Positions 38,305 to 48,059 are shown, counted from the first letter of the stretch. The stretch: 63,742 nt of DNA from Hydrogenophaga sp. (GCF_014773545.1 NZ_SDDV01000011.1:1-63742), one strand, 5' to 3'. Notes: generated by a model not told the origin, from the sequence alone. Numbers and translations: made by a program.

Positions 38305-38673
38305 ATGCAAAACAAATCAATCCGCCATCTGCTCGGCGCCACCGTGCTGACCGTGCTGTGCGGCAGCGCCCTGGCCCACCCCGGCCACGGCAGCACCAGC
38401 TTCTTGCACGACGGCCTGCTACACCTGCTGGAGGTCGAACACCTGCTGGTGCTGCTGGCGGTCGGTCTCTGGGCGGCACTGGCCGTACCCGCCCAGCGGC
38501 TGCTGTGGGCTAGCTTCAGCCTGTTTGGCGCCATGGGACTGAGCTGGATGTTCAAGCTCGCGGGCTTGACGACGCCGTTTCTGGCCAGCGCCGCTGCTCT
38601 GGCGTTGGTGCTGTCGGCTGCCTCGCTGTGGCACAGGCGGCAGGCGCGGCGCGCGGCCTTGAGCAAAACCTGA
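38305..38673 (+). CDS. Short HupE/UreJ-like membrane protein
   Basis: A 122-residue protein with a signal-like first helix, then the HPGHGSTSFLHDGLLHLLEV motif and two or three further membrane segments (LLVLLAVGLWAAL, LLWASFSLFGAMGLSWMF, FLASAAALALVLSAASLW). The HPGH motif and the HxxxxxHLL pattern are those of HupE/UreJ nickel (or cobalt) transporters, which are about 190 residues with six helices; this protein is roughly two-thirds of that. It sits between hoxI and hypA, preceded by a GAGGAG ribosome site. A nickel-uptake or nickel-handling role is inferred from position and motif. Confidence 0.7.
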   Translation: MQNKSIRHLLGATVLTVLCGSALAHPGHGSTSFLHDGLLHLLEVEHLLVLLAVGLWAALAVPAQRLLWASFSLFGAMGLSWMFKLAGLTTPFLASAAALALVLSAASLWHRRQARRAALSKT

Positions 38674-38694
38674 GCACAAAAGCGATCTCACACC

Positions 38695-39036
38695 ATGCAT
38701 GAAGTCAGCCTGGCTGCGGGCGTGTTGAAGCTGGTGGAAGACACTGCAGCGCGCGAAGGTTTTAGCCGTTTGCTATCGTTGCGGCTGGCAGCGGGCCAGC
38801 TTGCCGGTGTCGAACTGCCCGCGCTGCGTTTTGCCTTGCAAAGCCTGGCGCCGGGCACGCTGCTCGAAGGCGCAGCGATAGAGATCGAGCAGCCGCCCGG
38901 ACAGGCCTGGTGCCTGAACTGCCACCAGACGGTGGAATTACAGCAGCGCGGCGACGCCTGCCCAGCCTGCGCCAGCTACTTGCTGCAAGCCACCGGCGGC
39001 ATGGAGCTGCGCGTGCTGGAGATGGAAGTCGATTGA
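38695..39036 (+). CDS. hypA: Hydrogenase nickel-insertion protein HypA
   Basis: Nickel metallochaperone; binds Ni with its N-terminal MHE (His2) and zinc with two CxxC pairs (Cys73/Cys76 and Cys89/Cys92). Length 113 residues. Together with HypB it delivers nickel to HoxH and HoxC after the Fe(CN)2CO moiety is in place. It begins 22 bases after the HupE-like gene. Confidence 0.95.
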   Translation: MHEVSLAAGVLKLVEDTAAREGFSRLLSLRLAAGQLAGVELPALRFALQSLAPGTLLEGAAIEIEQPPGQAWCLNCHQTVELQQRGDACPACASYLLQATGGMELRVLEMEVD

Positions 39037-39082
39037 AATTCGTTCCGACGCCTGGCGTCTGAACCGACCAAGGAAATCAAGC

Positions 39083-40084
39083 ATGTGTGTCGTATGCGGT
39101 TGCAGCAACAGCGGTGCAGCAAATCAATCTGTTCCCGCGCAACAAGCGCTGGGCAGCGCTGAGTCGGCGGTGCGGGTCGATCCGGCCAGCGGAGACTTGC
39201 ATTTTGGCGCCGGCGCGGCCCGCGTTTCGGTGCCCGGCATGAGTCAGGCGCGCGCCATCAAACTCGAGGCTGACATTCTGGGTGCCAACAACCAGGTGGC
39301 GCAGCAAAACCGCGCCCACTTCAAGGCGCACGGCGTGACCGCGCTCAACCTGGTGTCTAGCCCCGGCTCGGGCAAGACCACGCTGCTGTGCGCCACCATC
39401 GAAGCGCTGCAGGTGCGCGCGCCGCAACTGCAGGTGGCCGTGATCGAGGGCGACCAGCAAACCAGCTTCGACGCCGAGCGCATCCGCGCCACCGGTGCGC
39501 CCGCGATTCAGGTCAACACCGGCAAAGGCTGCCACCTCGATGCGCCCATGGTGGCGCAAGCGTTTGCCCAGTTGCACACGCACGCCGGCCACAGCCACGG
39601 CCACGCTCATGACCATGAGCACGGTCACGGCCATCACCACCACCAGGACGAAGGCAGCCTGCTGTTCATCGAAAACGTAGGCAATCTGGTCTGTCCGGCG
39701 GTCTGGGATTTGGGCGAAGCCGCCAAGGTGGTCATTTTGTCGGTGACCGAGGGCGAGGACAAACCGCTCAAGTACCAAGGCATGTTTGCCGCCGCTGCGC
39801 TGATGGTTTTGAACAAGATCGACCTGTTGCCGCATGTGCGCTTTGACGTGGCGCGCTGCATCGAGCTGGCGCGCCGCGTCAACCCCGGCATCGAGGTGTT
39901 GCAACTCTCGGCCACCAGCGGCGAGGGCATGGACGCCTGGCTGCACTGGCTGGAGCACCAGACTGGGCGCCCGCACCAGCACGACGATGCCCCTGCTGCG
40001 GCCACCGAGGCCGCGCTGCGCCAGCGCGTGCAGCAGCTCGAAGCCGAGCTGGCGCAGGCGCGTGCGGCCCAGACCCGCCCCTGA
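39083..40084 (+). CDS. hypB: Hydrogenase nickel-incorporation GTPase HypB
   Basis: GTP-dependent nickel chaperone. N terminus has MCVVCGC with the high-affinity nickel site (Cys2, Cys5, Cys7). The GTPase G1 motif is SSPGSGKTT (92-100); [10 protein letters not shown] and NKIDLL follow. A stretch at residues 165-187 contains 13 His residues and lies inside the GTPase domain between GKGCHLDAP and [14 protein letters not shown]; in the better-known proteins the histidine-rich region lies near the N terminus. A short charged helix ends the protein. 333 residues. Start ATG at 39083. Confidence 0.94.
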   Translation: MCVVCGCSNSGAANQSVPAQQALGSAESAVRVDPASGDLHFGAGAARVSVPGMSQARAIKLEADILGANNQVAQQNRAHFKAHGVTALNLVSSPGSGKTTLLCATIEALQVRAPQLQVAVIEGDQQTSFDAERIRATGAPAIQVNTGKGCHLDAPMVAQAFAQLHTHAGHSHGHAHDHEHGHGHHHHQDEGSLLFIENVGNLVCPAVWDLGEAAKVVILSVTEGEDKPLKYQGMFAAAALMVLNKIDLLPHVRFDVARCIELARRVNPGIEVLQLSATSGEGMDAWLHWLEHQTGRPHQHDDAPAAATEAALRQRVQQLEAELAQARAAQTRP

Positions 40085-40111
40085 ACGCCATGGCACCCAG
40101 AACACCCACCC

Positions 40112-41305
40112 ATGTCAGGTCACGCTACGCCCCGAACCGATCTGCCGACCGTATTGGCCTGCGGCGCCTGGCTGAAAAACACCGCCTGCCTGCTGCTGCG
40201 CGGCGAGCCGGTCTGGTCGGCGCTGCACGGCGACCTGAGTGACCCGGCGGCCTGCGCCGCGCTGCAAAGCTCGGTGCAGCAACTGCTGCAACACGCGCAG
40301 CACAGCGGCGCGCCGGTGCAGGCACTGGCGCACGACCTGCACCCGGATTTCTTCAGCACCCAGTTGGCGCTCGATCTGGCTGCCGCGCTGGGCCTGCCCG
40401 CCATCGGCGTGCAACACCACCACGCGCACATTGCGGCGGTGCAGGCAGAGCACGGCATCGACGGCCCGCTCATTGGCCTGGCGCTCGACGGCTTTGGCCT
40501 GGGCAGCGACGCCAGCGCCTGGGGCGGCGAGCTGCTGTGGGTGAACGGCGCGCGCTGGCAGCGCCTGGGCCATCTGCTGCCGCTGGCCCTGCCCGGCGGC
40601 GACCGCGCTGCACGCGAGCCCTGGCGCATGGCCGCCAGCGCGCTGCACGCGCTTGGCCGCGGCGACGAGATCGTGCCGCGCTTTGGCGCCCGCGTCGGCC
40701 ACGAGCTGGCCGGCGGCCTTGCGCAAATGCTGGCGCGCGGACTGAACTGCCCGCCCAGCAGCAGCACCGGGCGCTGGTTCGACGCCGCTGCCGCTGCGCT
40801 GGGCTTGTGTCTGCGCCAGAGCGACGAAGCCCAAGCCGCGATCGCGCTCGAAGCCGCTAGCGCGCGCTGGCTGGCCGATCACCCTGACTGCGCCGCCCTG
40901 CCCGGGGCGAAGATAGACGCGCAGCAGCGGCTGGACCTGCGCGAGCTGTTCGCCGCCCTGCTCGATCAGCCAGCCGAACACGTCGACGCAGCGGCAGCCG
41001 GTTTTCATCTCGCGCTGGCCGACGCGCTGGCCGACTGGGCCGCGCAAGCGGCGCGCCAACACGGCAGCCGCCAAATCGGTCTGGGCGGCGGCTGCTTCTA
41101 CAACCGCGTATTGCTCCAGCGCGTGCGCACGCGCTTGCAAGCGGACGGCTGCACGGTGCTGCTGCCGCACGCGCGCGGCTGCGGCGACGCCGGGCTGGCC
41201 ATAGGCCAGGCCTGGGTGGCCGCACGGCAACTCGCCGCATCCACGTCTGAGCACCCCACTGTCAAGGAACCCGAACCATGTGCCTCGCCATCCCTGCCCG
41301 CCTGA
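40112..41305 (+). CDS. hypF: HypF1-type carbamoyl-transferase, Kae1-like domain only
   Basis: Participates in making the cyanide ligands of the [NiFe] centre. The 397-residue protein comprises only the C-terminal Kae1/TobZ-like domain of HypF: HHHAHIAAVQAEHG metal site, FGLGSDASAWGGELL, STGRWFDAAAAALG and GLGGGCFYNRVLL with a final LPHARGCGDAGLAIGQ. The acylphosphatase, zinc-finger and YrdC-like domains are absent. Cupriavidus HypF1 has the same short form (394 residues). Overlaps hypC by 28 bases. How carbamoyl-adenylate is formed without the YrdC part is an open point, as with HypF1. Confidence 0.9.
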   Translation: MSGHATPRTDLPTVLACGAWLKNTACLLLRGEPVWSALHGDLSDPAACAALQSSVQQLLQHAQHSGAPVQALAHDLHPDFFSTQLALDLAAALGLPAIGVQHHHAHIAAVQAEHGIDGPLIGLALDGFGLGSDASAWGGELLWVNGARWQRLGHLLPLALPGGDRAAREPWRMAASALHALGRGDEIVPRFGARVGHELAGGLAQMLARGLNCPPSSSTGRWFDAAAAALGLCLRQSDEAQAAIALEAASARWLADHPDCAALPGAKIDAQQRLDLRELFAALLDQPAEHVDAAAAGFHLALADALADWAAQAARQHGSRQIGLGGGCFYNRVLLQRVRTRLQADGCTVLLPHARGCGDAGLAIGQAWVAARQLAASTSEHPTVKEPEPCASPSLPA

Positions 41306-41529
41306 TCGAACTGCTGCCCAACGAACAGGCGTTGGTCGATCTGGGCGGCATTCAGAAAGAAATCTCGATTGCCTTGGTCTCTGACGTGCAGGTCGGCGAT
41401 TACGTGATCGTGCACGTCGGCCACGCCATCGGCACGCTGGACGCCGAAGAAGCGCAGCAGACGCTGACCCTATTCGCCCAGATCGCCAGCCACGACGACG
41501 CGTTGGCCGCAGCCAAGGAGCCGGCATGA
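41278..41529 (+). CDS. hypC: Hydrogenase maturation scaffold HypC
   Basis: Small chaperone (83 residues) that with HypD carries the Fe(CN)2CO group to the large subunit. N-terminal Cys2 in MCLAIPARL is the essential ligand. An OB-fold core (ALVSDVQVGDYVIVHVGHAI) follows. Start overlaps hypF by 28 bases; end overlaps hypD by four. Confidence 0.95.
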   Translation: MCLAIPARLIELLPNEQALVDLGGIQKEISIALVSDVQVGDYVIVHVGHAIGTLDAEEAQQTLTLFAQIASHDDALAAAKEPA

Positions 41530-42686
41530 AATACATAGACGAATTCCGCGACGGTGATCTCGCGCGCCAGATCGGCGCCCGCATCCTGCACGAAGCCGAC
41601 CCGGCGCGCTCCTACAGCTTCATGGAATTTTGCGGCGGCCACACGCACGCCATTTCACGCTACGGCGTGTTGGAACTGCTGCCGCCCCATGTGCGCATGA
41701 TTCACGGCCCCGGCTGTCCGGTTTGCGTGCTGCCGATCGGCCGCATCGACCAGGCGATCCGGCTGGCGCTCGAACAAGGCGTGATCGTTTGCACCTACGG
41801 CGACACCTTGCGCGTACCGGCCTCCGACAGCCTGTCGCTGATCAAGGCCAAGGCGCGCGGTGGCGACATTCGCATGGTGTATTCGGTCGCCGATGCGATG
41901 GCGCTGGCGCGCGCTCACCCGCAACGCGAGGTGGTGTTCTTCGCCATCGGTTTTGAGACCACCACGCCGCCGACCGCGCTGGCCATTCGCGACGCCGCGC
42001 GCGAAGGCCTGAGCAACTTCAGCGTGCTGTGCTGCCACGTGCTCACGCCCTCGGCCATCACCCACATCCTGGAGTCACCCGAGGTACGCCAGTTCGGCAC
42101 CGTGCCGATCGACGGCTTCATCGGACCGGCGCATGTGAGCATCGTCATCGGCTCGGCGCCCTACGACCACTTTGCCGCTGAATACCGCAAGCCGGTGGTG
42201 ATTGCGGGCTTTGAGCCGCTGGACGTGATGCAGGCCATTTTGATGCTGGTGCGCCAAGTCAACCAGGGCCGCGCCGAGGTGGAAAACGAATTCACCCGCG
42301 CCGTCACGCCGCACGGCAACCTCAAAGCCCAGGCCCTGGTGTCCGAGGTGTTCGAGCTGCGTACCAGCTTCGAATGGCGTGGCCTGGGCCATGTGCCCTA
42401 CAGCGCGCTGAAAATCCGGCCGGCCTTTGCCGCTTTCGACGCCGAGCGCCGCTTCCAGCTGAACTACCAGCCGGTGCCCGACAACAAGGCCTGCGAGTGC
42501 GGCGCCATTTTGCGCGGGGTCAAAAAACCCAGCGACTGCAAAATTTTCGGCACCGTCTGCACACCGGAAAACCCGGTCGGCTCGTGCATGGTGTCAAACG
42601 AAGGCGCTTGCGCCGCGCACTACAGCTACGGACGTTTTCGCGACATAGCCATCCGCACCGCTCCACCCGAACCCAGCCTGGCATGA
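41526..42686 (+). CDS. hypD: Hydrogenase maturation protein HypD
   Basis: Iron-sulfur protein on which the Fe(CN)2CO unit is assembled. 386 residues; Cys36 in FCGGHTH, GPGCPVC (Cys64, Cys67) in the N-terminal half, and a Cys-rich C terminus (CECGAILRG, DCKIFGTVC, GSCMVSNEGACAAHY) that holds the [4Fe-4S] cluster. Overlaps hypC and hypE by four bases each. Confidence 0.96.
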   Translation: MKYIDEFRDGDLARQIGARILHEADPARSYSFMEFCGGHTHAISRYGVLELLPPHVRMIHGPGCPVCVLPIGRIDQAIRLALEQGVIVCTYGDTLRVPASDSLSLIKAKARGGDIRMVYSVADAMALARAHPQREVVFFAIGFETTTPPTALAIRDAAREGLSNFSVLCCHVLTPSAITHILESPEVRQFGTVPIDGFIGPAHVSIVIGSAPYDHFAAEYRKPVVIAGFEPLDVMQAILMLVRQVNQGRAEVENEFTRAVTPHGNLKAQALVSEVFELRTSFEWRGLGHVPYSALKIRPAFAAFDAERRFQLNYQPVPDNKACECGAILRGVKKPSDCKIFGTVCTPENPVGSCMVSNEGACAAHYSYGRFRDIAIRTAPPEPSLA

Positions 42687-43792
42687 AAATCGACCCATAC
42701 CCGCACAACGGCGGCGCAGCGCCGGCCAAACCGGTGAAGAAAAACTATATCCGCCCCCTTGACATCAAGCACGGCCGCATCGACATGAGCCACGGCGCCG
42801 GCGGCAAGGCGGCGGCGCAACTGATCGAGGAGCTGTTTTTGGCCGCCTTCGACAACCCCTACCTGCGCCAGGGCGACGATGGCGCGGTACTGGAGCTGCC
42901 CACCTTTGACCCGGCGCAGGGCCGCCTGGTCATGTCCTGCGACGCCCACGTGGTCTCGCCGCTGTTCTTTCCCGGCGGCGACGTCGGCAGTCTGTCGGTG
43001 CACGGCACCTTGAACGACGTGGCGATGCTGGGCGCGCGCCCACTCTACCTGAGCGCGAGCTTCATCATCGAAGAAGGTTTTGCGCTGGCCGAGCTGCAAC
43101 GCATCGTCGCCTCGATGGCGGCGGCCGCACGCGCAGCCGGTGTGCCGGTGGTGACCGGCGACACCAAGGTGGTCGAGCAGGGCAAGGGCGACGGCGTCTT
43201 CATCAGCACCACCGGCGTCGGCGTGCGCGCGCCTGGGGTGCAGATCAGCGGGCGCAACGCGCGCGTCGGCGACGTGATCTTGCTCTCGGGCAGTATGGGC
43301 GACCACGGCGTGGCGGTGATGTCTCAGCGCGCTTCGCTCAGCTTTCAAACCACGGTGCAAAGCGACAGCGCCGCCCTGCACACCCTGGTGGCCGACTTGC
43401 TGGCGGCCGCACCCGGTGCGCTGCGCGTGCTGCGCGACCCCACGCGCGGCGGCCTGGCCACCGCGCTGAACGAAATCGCGCGCCAGTCGGGTGTCGGCAT
43501 GTTGCTGCAAGAGGCGGCGATTCCGGTCCAACCGCAGGTCGAAGCCGCCTGCGAGCTGCTCGGCCTCGACCCGCTATACGTCGCCAACGAAGGCAAGCTG
43601 ATCGCCATTTGCGCGCCCGAAGCCGCCGACACCTTGCTGGCCACGCTGCGCGCGCACCCATTGGGCGCCGCTGCGGCGCGCATTGGCGAAGTCAGCGCCG
43701 ACCCGCAGCACTTCGTGCAAATGGCGACCCGCTTTGGCGGGCGCCGCGTGGTCGACTGGCTCAGCGGCGAACAACTGCCCCGAATCTGTTGA
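42683..43792 (+). CDS. hypE: Hydrogenase maturation protein HypE
   Basis: ATP-dependent dehydratase converting the thiocarboxamide on its C-terminal cysteine to thiocyanate. PurM-like protein of 369 residues with DMSHGAGGKAAAQLI, QGDDGAVLELP, DGVFISTTGVGV and the invariant final Cys369 (PRIC). Start ATG at 42683 overlaps hypD by four bases. The first about 20 residues before the family core are variable. Confidence 0.96.
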   Translation: MKIDPYPHNGGAAPAKPVKKNYIRPLDIKHGRIDMSHGAGGKAAAQLIEELFLAAFDNPYLRQGDDGAVLELPTFDPAQGRLVMSCDAHVVSPLFFPGGDVGSLSVHGTLNDVAMLGARPLYLSASFIIEEGFALAELQRIVASMAAAARAAGVPVVTGDTKVVEQGKGDGVFISTTGVGVRAPGVQISGRNARVGDVILLSGSMGDHGVAVMSQRASLSFQTTVQSDSAALHTLVADLLAAAPGALRVLRDPTRGGLATALNEIARQSGVGMLLQEAAIPVQPQVEAACELLGLDPLYVANEGKLIAICAPEAADTLLATLRAHPLGAAAARIGEVSADPQHFVQMATRFGGRRVVDWLSGEQLPRIC

Positions 43793-45522
43793 ACCCGCTG
43801 CGCATCCTGCTGCTGTGCCACAGCTTCAACAGCCTGACGCAGCGGCTGTTCGCCGAGCTGCGCGCAGCCGGCCACAGCGTCAGCGTCGAACTCGACATTG
43901 CCGAGCGCGTGACCGAAGAAGCGCTGGCGCTGTTTGCGCCCGATCTGCTGCTGGCGCCGTTTCTCAGGCGCCGCCTACCGGCATCGGTCTGGCAGCGCCT
44001 GCCCTGCCTGGTGCTGCACCCCGGCCCGCCGGGTGACCGGGGGCCGTCGGCGCTGGACTGGGCGCTGCTGCACGCCCAGACCGACTGGGGTGTGACCGTG
44101 TTGCAGGCCAATGACGACTTGGACGCCGGGCCGGTCTGGGCGCAGGCGCGCTTTCCCCTGCGCGCGGCCAGCAAGGGCAGCGTGTACCGGCGTGAGGTGA
44201 CGCAGGCAGCGTTACAGGCCGTGAACGAAGCGGTGGCTCGTTTCGCATCCGGCGCGCGCGCAGCGCCGGCCTGGAGCGGCCCGGCGCCGCCGCCGCACTG
44301 GCAGCCGCTGCTGCGCCAGAGCGAGCGCGCAATCGACTGGGCCGAAGACAGCAGCGCCACCGTGCTGGCGAAAATTCGCAGCGCCGACGGCCAGCCCGGC
44401 GTGCTCGACACACTCTGGGGTCAGCCCTGCTACCTGAGCGATGCGCACCTGGCCAGCCCGGCTGGCCTGGCTGCGTTCACTGACGCCGCACCCGGCGCGC
44501 TGCTGGCGGTGCGCGACGGCGCACTGCTGCGCCGCACACGCGACGCCGGGGTCTGGATCGGGCAGGCACGGCTGGTCGGCGCAGACGGGCAAAAAACCTT
44601 CAAGCAGGCAGCGGCCAGCCTGTTTGCCGAAGCGACAGCGCTGCCGCTTCGGCCGGTGCCGCTGCAGCGGGCCGCCGACGAATGGGGCGAGCTGCGCTAC
44701 ACCGAACACGGGCCCGCCCACGCGCGCGTGGGCTGCCTGAGTTTTGACTTTTACAACGGCGCCATGAGCACGGCGCGCTGCGAGCGCTTGCACGCTGCGC
44801 TGCTGCAAGTCTTGCAGCGTCCCACAAAGGTGCTGCTGCTGCTGGGCGGCGAAGACTTCTTCAGCAACGGCATAGACCTCAACAGCATCGAGGCCGCCGC
44901 CCAGCGCGACGGGGACAGCGCAGCCGACGCCTCGTGGCGCAATATCAATGCCATGAACGACCTGGCGCTGGCGATTTTGCACATCAGCGACCGGCTCAGC
45001 GTAGCCGTGCTGCGCGGCAACGCCGGCGCGGGTGGCGCTTTCCTGGCGCTGGCGGCCGATCAGGCGTGGGCGCACGACGGCGTGGTACTCAACCCGCACT
45101 ACAAAAACATGGGCAACCTGTACGGCTCCGAGTACTGGACCTACTTGCTGCCGCGCCGCCTGGGGGAGGCGGGCGCGCACGCCCTGATGGCGCAGCGCCT
45201 GCCGCTGCTGGCGCGCTGTGCGCTGCAATGCGGCCTGATCGACCGCTGCGACGCCGCCCCTGAGGGCTTTGCCGCGCGCTGCCTGCAACATGCACTGGCG
45301 CTGGCTTGCAGCGCCGATTGGCCGGCGCGGCTGGCGGCCAAGCAAGCCCAGCGCCAGCAAGACGAGGCGCAGCGACCGCTGGCCGACTACCGCGCGCAGG
45401 AACTGGCGCGCATGCAGCGCAATTTTTACGGGTTTGACCCCAGCTACCACGTGGCACGCCACCATTTCGTGTACAAACAAGCCCACGCTTGGACCCCGCG
45501 GCATCTGGCCGTGCACCGCTAA
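43789..45522 (+). CDS. hypX: HypX, formyl-group-dependent CO-ligand synthase
   Basis: Provides the CO ligand of the [NiFe] centre under aerobic conditions, taking the formyl group of N10-formyl-tetrahydrofolate. The 577-residue protein has an N-terminal formyltransferase-like half (LCHSFNSLTQRLFAEL, LHPGPPGDRGPSALDWALL) and a C-terminal enoyl-CoA-hydratase-like half (LLGGEDFFSNGIDLN, LRGNAGAGGAFLALAAD, NPHYKNMGNLYGSEYWTYLLP). No ATG exists at a suitable place; the TTG at 43789 overlaps the hypE stop (TTGA) and matches the Cupriavidus N terminus. Its presence suggests that the hydrogenases are matured in air. Confidence 0.93.
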   Translation: MNPLRILLLCHSFNSLTQRLFAELRAAGHSVSVELDIAERVTEEALALFAPDLLLAPFLRRRLPASVWQRLPCLVLHPGPPGDRGPSALDWALLHAQTDWGVTVLQANDDLDAGPVWAQARFPLRAASKGSVYRREVTQAALQAVNEAVARFASGARAAPAWSGPAPPPHWQPLLRQSERAIDWAEDSSATVLAKIRSADGQPGVLDTLWGQPCYLSDAHLASPAGLAAFTDAAPGALLAVRDGALLRRTRDAGVWIGQARLVGADGQKTFKQAAASLFAEATALPLRPVPLQRAADEWGELRYTEHGPAHARVGCLSFDFYNGAMSTARCERLHAALLQVLQRPTKVLLLLGGEDFFSNGIDLNSIEAAAQRDGDSAADASWRNINAMNDLALAILHISDRLSVAVLRGNAGAGGAFLALAADQAWAHDGVVLNPHYKNMGNLYGSEYWTYLLPRRLGEAGAHALMAQRLPLLARCALQCGLIDRCDAAPEGFAARCLQHALALACSADWPARLAAKQAQRQQDEAQRPLADYRAQELARMQRNFYGFDPSYHVARHHFVYKQAHAWTPRHLAVHR

Positions 45523-45563
45523 AGCCCGCTGCGGGAGCGGGGCGTGAATCAAGCCGCTCGACC

Positions 45564-47048
45564 GTGACCTCAGCCCTGCCACCGCAAGCCCTGCCCACCG
45601 TGCTATTGGTGGACGACGAGCCGCGCTCGCTGCAAGCGCTGCGGCGCACGCTGGACGAGGATTTTTGCATCCTGACGGCGCACAGCGCCATCGAGGCGCG
45701 CGAGCTGCTGACGCGCCAACCGGTCAGCGTGATCCTGTGCGACCAGCGCATGCCGGGCAGCACCGGCGTCGCTTTTTTACAAGAGGTGCGCGAGCGCTGG
45801 CCGGAGACGGTGCGGATCGTGATCTCAGGCTACAGCGACAGCGAAGACATCATTGCCGGCATCAACCAGGCCGGCATCTATCAATACATCCTCAAGCCCT
45901 GGTCGCCCGAGCACCTGCTGGAGTCGGTGCGCAACGCGGTCGACGCGCTGGCGCTGCAGCGCCAGACCAGCCGCCTGGCGCTGGAGTTGCGCACCAGCAC
46001 CGGCGTGTTGCGCCAGCGCTCGAGCAACCGGCTGGCGCAAGCGCGCTGCGCGTTCGGGTTTGACCGTATCGTGCGCGCACCCGGCAGCCCGCTCGACGAG
46101 GTCTGCGCCATGGCCGAGCGTGTGGCGCGCTACGACCTCTCGGTGCTGGTGCTGGGCGAATCGGGCACCGGCAAGGAGCTGCTGGCGCGCGCCATCCACT
46201 ACGCCTCGCCGCGCCTGGCCGGTCCGTTCGTGATGGAAAACTGCGCCGCCATGCCCGACACGCTGCTCGAGTCCGAGCTGTTCGGCCACAAGCGCGGTGC
46301 TTTCACCGGTGCGTTCGATGACCACCCGGGCCTGTTCCAGCGCGCCGACGGCGGCACTGTATTCCTGGACGAAATCGGCGAGACATCGCCCGCCTTTCAG
46401 GTCAAGCTGCTGCGCGTGCTGCAAGAAGGCGAGGTGCGGCCGGTCGGTGGCGTGCGCCCGGTGCCGGTCAACGTGCGCGTAATCGCCGCCACCCACCGCC
46501 ACCTGGAGCAGCGCGTCAAGGACGGGCTGTTTCGCGAAGACTTGTACTACCGCATTGCCAGCGTCAGCATCACAGTGCCACCGCTGCGCGAGCGCCCGGC
46601 CGACATCGAACCGCTGGCGCGCCACATTGCGCGCGAGGTGGCAGCCGAACTCGGCCACCCTGGCGTGGAGGTGACAGACGACACCCTGGCCTGCCTGGGC
46701 AGCTACGCCTGGCCGGGCAATATTCGCGAACTGCGCAACGAAATCGCGCGCGCAATGGCACTGCACGACAGCCGCCAGCTCAGCCCGGCGGCGTTTTCCG
46801 AGCGCGTGCGTCAGCGCTGCGCCAGCCGCACCGAAGGCAGGGTCGATGCCGGCCCGGCCTTGCGCGTGGTCATTGCGCCCTGCGGCACCTTGGCCGAACG
46901 GCTCGACACGATAGAAGCCATGCTGCTGCGCGACGCCTTGCAGCGCCACCGCGGCAACAAGACCCACACCGCACAAGAGCTCGGCCTGTCACGCGTTGGC
47001 CTGCGCAGCAAAATGCAGCGCCTGGGGCTGCAAGAGGGCGAGGGATGA
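45564..47048 (+). CDS. hoxA: HoxA, NtrC-family sigma-54 activator
   Basis: Response regulator that turns on hydrogenase transcription. A receiver domain (Asp60 in ILCDQRMPG), the AAA+ domain with [13 protein letters not shown], the GAFTGA sigma-54-contact loop and [11 protein letters not shown] (Walker B), and a Fis-like C terminus ([19 protein letters not shown]). The GTG at 45564 gives 494 residues, close to the Cupriavidus HoxA; an earlier start runs into non-homologous sequence. In Cupriavidus the non-phosphorylated form is active. Overlaps hoxB by four bases. Confidence 0.95.
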   Translation: MTSALPPQALPTVLLVDDEPRSLQALRRTLDEDFCILTAHSAIEARELLTRQPVSVILCDQRMPGSTGVAFLQEVRERWPETVRIVISGYSDSEDIIAGINQAGIYQYILKPWSPEHLLESVRNAVDALALQRQTSRLALELRTSTGVLRQRSSNRLAQARCAFGFDRIVRAPGSPLDEVCAMAERVARYDLSVLVLGESGTGKELLARAIHYASPRLAGPFVMENCAAMPDTLLESELFGHKRGAFTGAFDDHPGLFQRADGGTVFLDEIGETSPAFQVKLLRVLQEGEVRPVGGVRPVPVNVRVIAATHRHLEQRVKDGLFREDLYYRIASVSITVPPLRERPADIEPLARHIAREVAAELGHPGVEVTDDTLACLGSYAWPGNIRELRNEIARAMALHDSRQLSPAAFSERVRQRCASRTEGRVDAGPALRVVIAPCGTLAERLDTIEAMLLRDALQRHRGNKTHTAQELGLSRVGLRSKMQRLGLQEGEG

Positions 47049-48052
47049 GCGCAATGATGAACGTCCTGTGGCTGCAAAGCGGGGGCTGTGGCGGCTGCAG
47101 CATGTCGCTGCTGTGCGCCGACACGACTGATTTTCAGGGCCATTTGCGCACCGCCGGTATTGATTTGCTCTGGCACCCTTCCCTCTCACTGGCCAGCGGC
47201 GACGAGGTGATTGCCTTGTTGCAAGCGCTGCTGGACGGCCGCAGCCGGCTCGATGCGCTGTGCATCGAGGGCTCGCTGCTGCGCGGGCCGAACGGCAGCG
47301 GGCGCTTTCACCTGCTGGCTGGCACCGGTCTGCCCATGATTCACTGGGTACGCGAGCTGGCCGCTCGGGCGCAGCACGTACTGGCCGTGGGCAGTTGCGC
47401 CGCCTGGGGCGGCATCACCGCCGGCGGCAGCAACCCGACCGACGCCTGCGGCCTGCAGTACGACGACGACCGCCCAGGCGGCCTGCTGGGCGCCGATTTT
47501 CGCTCCGGCAGCGGCCTGCCGGTGATCAACATCGCCGGCTGCCCGACGCACCCGAACTGGGTGATCGATACCCTGATGGCGCTGGCCAACCACAGCTTCA
47601 GCGCCGCCGACCTGGACCCGCTGGCGCGGCCGCGTTTTTACGCCGACCAACTGGTGCACCACGGTTGCACCCGCAACGAATACTACGAATTCAAGGCCAG
47701 CGCCGAAAAGCCATCCGATCTGGGCTGCCTGATGGAGCACCTGGGTTGCAAGGGCACACAGGTGCACGCCGACTGCAACACCCGGCTGTGGAACGGCGAG
47801 GGCAGTTGCACGCGCGGCGGCTACGCCTGCATCGCCTGCACCGAACCCGGTTTTCAGGAGCCCGGCCACCCGTTTCACCAGACGCCAAAAATCGCCGGCA
47901 TCCCCATCGGGCTGCCGACCGACATGCCCAAAGCCTGGTTCATCGCGCTGGCCTCGCTGTCCAAGAGCGCCACGCCCAAGCGCGTCAGGCAAAACGCCAC
48001 CGCCGACCACTTGCTGCACACCCCCGCGGTGCGCAAGACTCGGCTGAAGTGA
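47045..48052 (+). CDS. hoxB: Regulatory hydrogenase small subunit HoxB
   Basis: Small subunit of the H2-sensing hydrogenase. The 335-residue protein carries the proximal cluster motif SGGCGGCSMSLLC, GSCAAWGG, the AGCPTHPNW segment, and the C-terminal cysteine set (HGCTRNEYYEF, LGCKGTQVHADC, GSCTRGGYACIACTEP) for the other two clusters. No Tat signal, as expected for the cytoplasmic sensor. The sequence is close to Cupriavidus HoxB throughout. Overlaps hoxA; seven bases before hoxC. Confidence 0.95.
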   Translation: MSAMMNVLWLQSGGCGGCSMSLLCADTTDFQGHLRTAGIDLLWHPSLSLASGDEVIALLQALLDGRSRLDALCIEGSLLRGPNGSGRFHLLAGTGLPMIHWVRELAARAQHVLAVGSCAAWGGITAGGSNPTDACGLQYDDDRPGGLLGADFRSGSGLPVINIAGCPTHPNWVIDTLMALANHSFSAADLDPLARPRFYADQLVHHGCTRNEYYEFKASAEKPSDLGCLMEHLGCKGTQVHADCNTRLWNGEGSCTRGGYACIACTEPGFQEPGHPFHQTPKIAGIPIGLPTDMPKAWFIALASLSKSATPKRVRQNATADHLLHTPAVRKTRLK

Positions 48053-48059
48053 TGCGCCC

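Noticed and set aside
39083..40084. HypB as a fusion of two proteins, because of the internal His-rich tract
   Set aside because: All GTPase motifs lie in one continuous domain on both sides; the tract is an insertion.
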